A stretch of 54,275 nucleotides of DNA from Bacteroidota bacterium. GTDB taxonomy: Bacteria > Bacteroidota > Bacteroidia > Chitinophagales > Chitinophagaceae. The DNA lies in assembly GCA_030706735.1 (NCBI GenBank), contig JAUZNZ010000032.1:1-54275 (forward strand), in the 5' to 3' direction. Numbering within the stretch: the stretch's first letter is position 1; each line of letters starts with the position of its first letter. The position numbers and the translations under genes are program-made. Shown here piece after piece: positions 48,726 through 54,275 of this stretch. Below the pieces are notes generated by a model. It searched no databases. It was not told the origin of the DNA and saw only the letters and a list, made by a program, of their open reading frames with translations.

Positions 48726-49487
48726 ATGGAAAAGATCTTTGAGAATAAAGTGGCCATCGTGACCGGCGGCAGTTTTGGCATCGGTCAGGCGACAGCGTTA
48801 GCCTTCGCGAGAAGGGGCGCCAAAGTGGTCGTCGCCGACTGGATAGAAGATAAAGAACAAGCTACGCTAAAGCAGATCGATGCGGCAGGCGGAGAGGCCC
48901 TGTTCGTGAAATGCGATGTGTCGAAGGCCGCTGATATTACGGGGATGATCGACAGGGCTTTCTCTGCCTACGGTCGCCTGGACTTTGCCTTCAATAATGC
49001 CGGCATCGAAGGGGTATCGGCCCTGACCCATGAATGCACCCAGGACAATTGGGATAGGACCCTTGCCATCAACCTTACGGGCATCTGGTTGTGCATGAAG
49101 CATGAGTTGCCGCATATGATCAGGCAGGGGAAAGGAGCGATTGTCAATTGCGCGTCGGTAGCCGGTTTGATCGGCTTCCCGGGTCTTCCCGCGTATGTAG
49201 CCAGCAAGCACGCGGTGGTGGGTCTTACCAGGACAGCCGCCCTGGAGAATGCGAAGCTGGGCGTTCGTGTCAATGCGGTCTGCCCGGGCGTCATACGTAC
49301 GCCCATGATCGACAGGCTGACCGGAAAAAATAAGGTGGCGGAACAACAGTTCTTGAATATGGAGCCGGTGGGCCGGTTCGGAGAGCCTGCTGAAGTGGCG
49401 GAAGCGGTGGTTTGGTTATGCTCTGATGCGGCATCCTTTGTGACCGGACATGCGATGCCCGTGGATGGAGGATGGACAGCCAGTTAA
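48726..49487 (+). CDS. Short-chain dehydrogenase/reductase (classical SDR)
   Basis: This 253-residue NAD(P)-dependent oxidoreductase has all classical SDR elements: TGGSFGIGQATALAFARRG (cofactor loop), Asp in VVVADW (suggesting NAD rather than NADP), NNAGIEG, catalytic Ser in VNCASVAG, Tyr and Lys in YVASKHAVVG, and the C-terminal GRFGEPAEVAEAVVWLCSDAASFVTGH. It resembles glucose 1-dehydrogenase/3-oxoacyl reductase-type proteins; the substrate is not determinable. It is nine bases after the nitroreductase gene, probably cotranscribed. Confidence 0.92.
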   Translation: MEKIFENKVAIVTGGSFGIGQATALAFARRGAKVVVADWIEDKEQATLKQIDAAGGEALFVKCDVSKAADITGMIDRAFSAYGRLDFAFNNAGIEGVSALTHECTQDNWDRTLAINLTGIWLCMKHELPHMIRQGKGAIVNCASVAGLIGFPGLPAYVASKHAVVGLTRTAALENAKLGVRVNAVCPGVIRTPMIDRLTGKNKVAEQQFLNMEPVGRFGEPAEVAEAVVWLCSDAASFVTGHAMPVDGGWTAS

Positions 49488-49517
49488 ATGTATTGATCAT
49501 GCAACTCACAGTCAAAT

Positions 49518-51533
49518 ATGAAACGTTTATTCATGGTCTCATCTTCATTTTGCTGTTTCTTGTTTTTCTGTTTTACTGCAACAGCGCAAAATGAATGGCC
49601 GCGGACCCTGATGGGGCCTGACGGTTCGATCCTGAAGATCTATCAGCTACAGCCTGATTCCTTCAGGGAGGATATGTTGCAATATCGTTCGGCCTTTTCC
49701 TTGTTGGAAAAAGGCAAGACGGATCCGGAGTTTGGCATGTTCCAGGCCAGAGCCATCGTGGAAACCGAGAGGGACGAACGCCAGGTCACCATCAAATCAG
49801 TGAAGATACTCGCGCTGCGACTTCCGGATAATCCCGATACCGCCAGGATAAGCAGGCTCAAAAAAATGCTGGAGACCGGCATGCCCGGACTGGATATCTC
49901 CATTCCCCTGGACGAGCTCCTCAGCTCCCTCGATATGAAGATCGGGGAAAAGACATTATCGCAGGGCTTCAACAACCAGCCCCCCCGGATCTTTTTTGCC
50001 ACTAAACCCAGCATATTGGTCGTTATCGACGGGGAGCCCCGGGTGCAGTGGAACAAGGAATTAGCTGCTGACCTCGTGATCAACACTCCTTTTACCATTT
50101 TGATGCTCGACAAGACCTGGTATTTGTACGGGGGAAGGCATTGGTACGTAGCTTCTGCCCCTGCGGGTCCCTTTAGCTATACTCCATCGATCCCGGCAAA
50201 GCTGCAAAAGATCCAGGCGTCAATCGATGCCAAGGACAGTCTGGCCGGTTCACGTTCCGATGCGGACCGGGAACGGGCCGATACGGTTGCCGAAATTCTT
50301 GTCAGTACGGTGCCTGCCGAATTGCTACAGTGCAAGGGTGATCCCTCCTATTCTCTTATCGACAGTACCGAATTGTTATATGTCTCCAATTCGGATAATG
50401 ACATTTTCGTGGATTGCGGGAGTCAGCAATTTTTTATCCTGCTTTCAGGCAGGTGGTTCAGGTCCGCCAGCCTGACAGATGGATGGGAATATACCCCGGC
50501 GGATTCCCTGCCGGCGGATTTCGCGAAAATACCGGAGGGTTCTCCAAAAGACCATGTCCTGGCGAGCATAGCCGGCACGGACGCGGCCCGCGAAGCGGTT
50601 GTAGATGCACAGATACCGCAGACGACCCGGATCAGCAGGAACACAACCGCTCCGGAGGTCAATTATGACGGGGACCCGAAGTTCGCCGATATCCGGGGAA
50701 CACATCTGCAATACGCCTTGAACACGCCTGCCGCCGTGCTCAGGTATGGAAGCCATTTTTATTGTGCGGACAATGGCGTCTGGTTTGTATCATTTGGTCC
50801 TTTCGGGCCCTGGAACCTCTCCACGGTGAGACCGGAAGAAGTAGATCTGATCCCCCCGGATTGTCCGCTTTACCAGGTCAAATTCATTTATGTCTTCGAT
50901 TCGACCCCTGAATATGTTTATACGGGCTACACGCCAGGCTATCTGAATAATTATGTATATGGCCCGACCGTGGTATATGGAACCGGATTCTACTACACAC
51001 CGTGGTGGGGAACTTTCTATTATCCAAGGCCCTGGACATGGGGCTTCAATATGTGGTATAATCCCTGGTATGGATGGTGCTTTGGGTATGATCTTGGCCT
51101 GAACTGGCTGAATGCCGACATGGTCTGGGGATACCATTTTTGGTTGGGGGGTTGGTGGGGGCCAAGGATGTATCGTCCTCCCTATGTCCGGCGTCATTTG
51201 AATAATGATGTCTACCGTTTTCGGAGGGACGGAAGGACCAGGCCCTCCCCTTTCTTTACAGATAAAAGTGGAAATATTTTCCGGCACGACGGCAACGGAA
51301 ATTGGCAGCAGCGGAATAACCGTCAATGGAAGAGTTTGGATAACAAGCCCGGGGCGGCCCCGCAAAACCTTATCCGGCAAGAACGGTCGCTGCAGCGAGG
51401 CCTCATGCGCAGGGAAAATTTCAATCAACAAAAAGGCGGCAGCATAGGAGGAAGGAATCCAAGGCCGGGGCCGGCACCGATATCGAGGCCGGGGAACCCG
51501 CCAACAACGAGGCCGGGGAAAAGAATAAACTAA
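49518..51533 (+). CDS. Large exported protein with three internal repeats and a Trp/Tyr/Gly-rich region
   Basis: I do not recognise the family with certainty; similar Bacteroidota proteins are sometimes named carbohydrate-binding family V/XII. The 671 residues comprise a signal peptide ending TATAQ, an N-terminal domain (about 25-160) and three diverged repeats of about 65 residues starting near Gly172 (IDGEPRVQW), Gly274 (CKGDPSYSL) and Gly385 (YDGDPKFAD). Each repeat contains a W-Y/F-x-x-S motif and a GP[FW] or DGW turn before a Pro. A Trp/Tyr/Gly-rich stretch (about 470-570; for example YYPRPWTWGFNMWYNPWYG) and a basic Pro/Arg/Gly tail follow. The DUF4136-like lipoprotein gene follows after 24 bases. 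Confidence 0.7.
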   Translation: MKRLFMVSSSFCCFLFFCFTATAQNEWPRTLMGPDGSILKIYQLQPDSFREDMLQYRSAFSLLEKGKTDPEFGMFQARAIVETERDERQVTIKSVKILALRLPDNPDTARISRLKKMLETGMPGLDISIPLDELLSSLDMKIGEKTLSQGFNNQPPRIFFATKPSILVVIDGEPRVQWNKELAADLVINTPFTILMLDKTWYLYGGRHWYVASAPAGPFSYTPSIPAKLQKIQASIDAKDSLAGSRSDADRERADTVAEILVSTVPAELLQCKGDPSYSLIDSTELLYVSNSDNDIFVDCGSQQFFILLSGRWFRSASLTDGWEYTPADSLPADFAKIPEGSPKDHVLASIAGTDAAREAVVDAQIPQTTRISRNTTAPEVNYDGDPKFADIRGTHLQYALNTPAAVLRYGSHFYCADNGVWFVSFGPFGPWNLSTVRPEEVDLIPPDCPLYQVKFIYVFDSTPEYVYTGYTPGYLNNYVYGPTVVYGTGFYYTPWWGTFYYPRPWTWGFNMWYNPWYGWCFGYDLGLNWLNADMVWGYHFWLGGWWGPRMYRPPYVRRHLNNDVYRFRRDGRTRPSPFFTDKSGNIFRHDGNGNWQQRNNRQWKSLDNKPGAAPQNLIRQERSLQRGLMRRENFNQQKGGSIGGRNPRPGPAPISRPGNPPTTRPGKRIN

Positions 51534-51557
51534 CTTATTAAAAAAAATTTAAGCAAC

Positions 51558-52205
51558 ATGAAAAAGATCAAAAAGGCCAGGTTCGCCGTGCTGGCGTTAC
51601 TGACGATACTATCGATGCAGCTGCTTAGTTCCTGCAGCCCATCCGTTCAACTCACCGCATCCTGGCGGAATAGCAGCATCCAGCCCGCACGCTTCTCAAA
51701 AATATTAGTGATGGCCATCGGCAAAGACCTGGAAAAGAGGAGGATGGGAGAAGATAACCTCAGACTCGAATTGAGTGAACACGGCTTTGCCGCTACAACC
51801 AGCCTGGACGAATTCGGACCCGATTTTGCCAAAATGAATGACTCGATCAGGATGCGCCGGATCTTATTGGACAAGCAGTTCGACGGGGTCCTCACCATGC
51901 GTGTACTGAGTGTCAATGAGCATGACCGCTGGGTACCCGGCGATGTCTACTATGGGCCGATCGGATATTATCATGGGTTTTACGGGTACTATTTCAGGGT
52001 TTGGGGATACTATGAGCAACCCGGGTATTTAACCAAGGATGTTGAAGTATTGTTGGAAAGCAATCTGTATATGGTGGCGTCGGGGGACCTGCTCTGGTCG
52101 GGGCAGTCGAAAGCATTCAGCCGCAATCCGACCCCTGAAATGGCGCGCCGTTATGCAAAAAATGTGGTTAAAGATATGATCAGTAAGGGAGCGATCGTCC
52201 CTTAG
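51558..52205 (+). CDS. DUF4136-like lipoprotein
   Basis: This 215-residue envelope lipoprotein has lipobox LLSSC (Cys26) followed by SPSVQLTASWRN, the usual start of DUF4136-type proteins. The middle contains FDGVLTMRVLSVNEHDRWVPGD and an unusual Tyr/Gly-rich insertion (YYGPIGYYHGFYGYYFRVWG) that echoes the aromatic region of the preceding protein. The C-terminus with LLWSGQSKAFSRNPTPEMA is typical. The two genes are 24 bases apart and probably encode interacting envelope proteins (inference). Confidence 0.72.
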   Translation: MKKIKKARFAVLALLTILSMQLLSSCSPSVQLTASWRNSSIQPARFSKILVMAIGKDLEKRRMGEDNLRLELSEHGFAATTSLDEFGPDFAKMNDSIRMRRILLDKQFDGVLTMRVLSVNEHDRWVPGDVYYGPIGYYHGFYGYYFRVWGYYEQPGYLTKDVEVLLESNLYMVASGDLLWSGQSKAFSRNPTPEMARRYAKNVVKDMISKGAIVP

Positions 52206-52226
52206 AAAACAATAAAATGTCTCCAT

Positions 52227-52862
52227 ATGTTTACCGATAGAATAGAAGCAGGCATGTTGCTGGCAGACAAATTGAGAAAATACCAGGGCCAGCCTGGCGT
52301 GATACTTGCCGTTCCAAGAGGCGGCGTGCCGGTGGCTTATGCAGTGGCTAAAGAACTGGGATTGCCGCTGGAACTCATCCTTACCAAAAAAATAGGTCAT
52401 CCGATGAACAAGGAATATGCTATCGGCGCCGTAAGCCTGACCGATGCATTTGTCATTCCCCATCAAGGAGTATCCCAATCCTATATCGAGCAGGAGGTCA
52501 AAGCCGTACGTGACCGGCTGAGAGAAATGTACCGGAAATTCATGGGCAATAAAGAGCCGGATTCCCTGGCAGGCAAGACCGTGATTGTCATTGACGATGG
52601 GGTGGCAACTGGAAATACGTTATTGAGTACCATCAAGATACTGCGCAAAGAGAAGCCTGCCAGGATCGTCGTAGCCGTCCCGGTCGCTTCCGACAGCGCC
52701 GTTCAAAAATTGTCGGAGGCAGCCGATGAGTTGGTCGTTATCCTGATACCGGAAGAGTTTTATGGAGTAGGCGCCTTTTACGAAGATTTTGAACAGGTTA
52801 GCGATGAAGACGTGATGTATTATCTTGATAAATGGAGAAAAGAGACCAGGAAAGTGGGATAG
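52227..52862 (+). CDS. Phosphoribosyltransferase family protein
   Basis: This 211-residue cytoplasmic protein has the type I phosphoribosyltransferase loop VIVIDDGVATGNTLL, preceded by FTDRIEAGMLLADKL and VILAVPRGGVPVAYAVAKELGLPLELILTKKIGHP. This sequence type is the one found in stress loci and as the N-terminal domain of mycobacterial Rv2030c; its substrate is unknown. It is 21 bases after the lipoprotein gene and 33 bases before the P-loop kinase gene on the same strand. An earlier ATG at 52217 is out of frame and quickly stops. Confidence 0.88.
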   Translation: MFTDRIEAGMLLADKLRKYQGQPGVILAVPRGGVPVAYAVAKELGLPLELILTKKIGHPMNKEYAIGAVSLTDAFVIPHQGVSQSYIEQEVKAVRDRLREMYRKFMGNKEPDSLAGKTVIVIDDGVATGNTLLSTIKILRKEKPARIVVAVPVASDSAVQKLSEAADELVVILIPEEFYGVGAFYEDFEQVSDEDVMYYLDKWRKETRKVG

Positions 52863-52895
52863 CATCATACTATGTGAAAAGTAAAACTACCTTCT

Positions 52896-53402
52896 ATGAT
52901 TATCATCGTACTGGGGTTGCCGGGTTCCGGGAAGAGTTACTTTGCTTCCCGGTTTGCCAAACGGATCCATGCCGATTATGTAAATAGCGATCGGGTGAGA
53001 AAGAGCATGTTTCCCGCGCGGTCTTATTCCGAAAAGGAGAAGGCATCGGTGTATGACGAAATGTTGGAGCTGACACGCCGGTCCGTAAAGCAAAGAAAAG
53101 ACCTTGTCCTGGATGCCACATTTTATAAGGATGAACTACGGAGAAAATTCGCCGATGCCGCCGGAGGAGAATTGATCTTCATCGAGGTCGAAGCCGAAGA
53201 AGCAATCGTAAAAGAGAGATTAAAACAAAAAAGAGCGGATAGCGAGGCCGATTTTGAGATATACAAAGTGATAAAACAACAGTGGGAGCCTTTACGCGGA
53301 CATCGGTTGATCCTTCTGTCTACCAATGACAACATCGAAGACATGTTAAATCAGGCCATCGATTATCTAAAGTTAAGAGATGACAAAAGAGCCTATTGCT
53401 AG
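52896..53402 (+). CDS. P-loop kinase-like ATPase (AAA_33 / zeta-like)
   Basis: This 168-residue cytoplasmic nucleotide-binding protein has Walker A GLPGSGKS at residues 7-14, a second-motif Asp in VNSDRVRKSMFP, DLVLDATFYKDELRR as the Walker B-like acceptor region, and a lid segment rich in Arg/Lys (VKERLKQKRADSEAD). It resembles gluconate kinase or zeta-toxin-like small kinases. In many bacteria this domain is fused to an aminoglycoside-phosphotransferase-like domain. Here it is a separate gene whose last 23 bases overlap that partner gene. Confidence 0.85.
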   Translation: MIIIVLGLPGSGKSYFASRFAKRIHADYVNSDRVRKSMFPARSYSEKEKASVYDEMLELTRRSVKQRKDLVLDATFYKDELRRKFADAAGGELIFIEVEAEEAIVKERLKQKRADSEADFEIYKVIKQQWEPLRGHRLILLSTNDNIEDMLNQAIDYLKLRDDKRAYC

Positions 53403-54275
53403 ATCACAGACCGAATGGGTATTCCCGGAACAAACCGGACCGGCCGAACTTGTCGAGACACATATTTCATGGGTTTTCCTATGCGACCGGTTCGTGTACA
53501 AGATCAAGAAGCCGATCCGTTATCCTTTCCTTGATTTTTCCACACTGGAAAAGCGGAAGTTCTACTGTGAACGGGAAATTGAATTGAACAGGAGGCTGAC
53601 TACAGACATGTACCTGGACGTACAACCCGTTAGTGAGATCTCGGGAAGATCGTATGTCGGCTATGAAAACGGCAAGATAATCGACTACGCCGTGAGGATG
53701 CGGAAAATGGACAGGAACAGGCAAATGGATGTACTGTTGCGAAATAATAAGGTCACGCATTCCGACATGAGGAACCTGGCGGAAAAAATAGCCGGATTTC
53801 ACCAAAGAACCATGACCATTCACGACAAGGACGTTCTGCAGATCGGGGATGACTTCAATGACCTGAAAAATGAAACAGCGTATCTGCATGCCCATTTAGG
53901 CGCGGATACCCCCGTGATCATTGACCGGGCCATCGCCTCATCCGGGGCGTTCATTGAAAGACATAAAGATCTCTTCGCCGCCAGGCTCAAAGAGGGCTTT
54001 TACAGGGACTGCCACGGAGACCTGCACTCCAGGAACATCTTCTTATTGCCTGAGCCCCAGCCCTATGACTGTATTGAATTCAATGATGAACTCCGCCAGA
54101 TCGACGTGCTGAATGAAGTCGCCTTTCTCTGTATGGATCTGGATGCTTTGGACAAACAGGAACTGGCTGAGCAATTTCTCCACTATTATAATCATCTCTT
54201 CCCGGCCATCAGGTCTAAAGAGGACCGGGAACTCTTCCTTTACTATAAGGCCTATCGGGCCAACGTCCGCGCCAA
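53380..54275 (+). CDS. Aminoglycoside-phosphotransferase-like protein (partial; right edge)
   Basis: The frame opens at an ATG at 53380, overlaps the kinase gene by 23 bases and is still open at the right edge (298 complete codons). It shows ETHISWVFLCDRFVYKIKKP, FLDFSTLEKRKFYCEREIELNRRL (the Lys/Glu pair of the N-lobe) and the catalytic loop CHGDLHSRNIF (His212, Asp214, Asn219). CIEFNDELRQIDVLNEVAFLCMDLD follows, containing the metal-binding Asp region. This is the family of mycobacterial Rv2004c, in which the phosphotransferase-like and P-loop domains are one protein. The true substrate is unknown; antibiotic resistance is not implied. Confidence 0.85.
   Translation, partial: MTKEPIARSQTEWVFPEQTGPAELVETHISWVFLCDRFVYKIKKPIRYPFLDFSTLEKRKFYCEREIELNRRLTTDMYLDVQPVSEISGRSYVGYENGKIIDYAVRMRKMDRNRQMDVLLRNNKVTHSDMRNLAEKIAGFHQRTMTIHDKDVLQIGDDFNDLKNETAYLHAHLGADTPVIIDRAIASSGAFIERHKDLFAARLKEGFYRDCHGDLHSRNIFLLPEPQPYDCIEFNDELRQIDVLNEVAFLCMDLDALDKQELAEQFLHYYNHLFPAIRSKEDRELFLYYKAYRANVRA

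Noticed and set aside
53380-54275. Aminoglycoside-phosphotransferase-like protein as a resistance determinant
   Set aside because: The subfamily is that of DosR-type Rv2004c proteins, and known aminoglycoside enzymes have a different context and sequence.
1-54275. Search for tRNA, rRNA, CRISPR, IS or prophage genes
   Set aside because: No such signatures were recognised by eye; small RNAs and tRNAs cannot be excluded without covariance-model searches.

Overview
The window reads as a chromosomal segment of a Bacteroidota bacterium, most likely from the Chitinophagaceae or a close relative. The evidence is the porU/gldJ pair of the type IX secretion and gliding machinery, many lipoproteins with short Bacteroidota-style lipoboxes, DUF4142, DUF4382, DUF6340 and DUF2141 families, LytS/LytTR and ECF-sigma/anti-sigma pairs, and -7 elements of the form TAnnTTTG. 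Genes are dense on both strands, with several stop/start overlaps. No gene-free stretch exceeds 300 bases. I saw no rRNA, tRNA, CRISPR array, transposase or prophage gene. Species cannot be named from this sequence.

Layout. 1-5.6 kb: the N-terminal 815 residues of PorU (cut by the left edge), divergent from gldJ and murF. 5.6-9.6 kb (minus strand): a CPA1-type antiporter with a secreted nucleoside hydrolase, then a LytS/LytTR two-component pair. 9.8-12.6 kb: a small secreted protein, an exported retropepsin-like protein and a protein with four tandem glycogen-binding-type domains, followed by a stub of a histidine-kinase ATPase domain. 12.8-14.3 kb: a SUKH-domain protein and gluQ. 14.5-18.3 kb: a lipoprotein followed by an exported TPR-CHAT protease. 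18.3-22.6 kb: a DUF4382 lipoprotein, an ECF sigma/anti-sigma operon, an eRF1-like protein and an NHL-repeat lipoprotein. 22.7-30.3 kb: envelope proteins, a cupredoxin, an isolated molybdenum hydroxylase large subunit, an MFS transporter and small proteins.

30.3-39 kb is a compact nitrous oxide reduction locus. A Crp/Fnr regulator and a 12-helix membrane protein diverge from cytochrome c, clade II nosZ, a membrane-protein/NosL fusion, nosD, nosF, nosY and a truncated haemoglobin. A perfect Fnr-type palindrome lies between the two arms. No nitrate, nitrite or nitric oxide reductase is present, so the segment encodes N2O consumption only. 39-43 kb holds a 1314-residue fusion of a GH35 beta-galactosidase, a GH29 alpha-fucosidase and C-terminal sugar-binding-type modules.

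43.6-54.3 kb is a stress island: a YgaP-like protein, a second Crp/Fnr regulator with a Crp-type palindrome over its promoter, OsmC, an erythromycin-esterase-family enzyme, a universal stress protein, a nitroreductase, an SDR, two envelope proteins, a phosphoribosyltransferase, a P-loop kinase and an aminoglycoside-phosphotransferase-like protein (cut by the right edge). Its family content resembles the Mycobacterium tuberculosis DosR hypoxia/NO regulon. An Fnr-type box sits between the divergent UspA and nitroreductase operons. Together with the nos locus this suggests one Crp/Fnr-governed low-oxygen and nitrogen-oxide programme, which is an inference.
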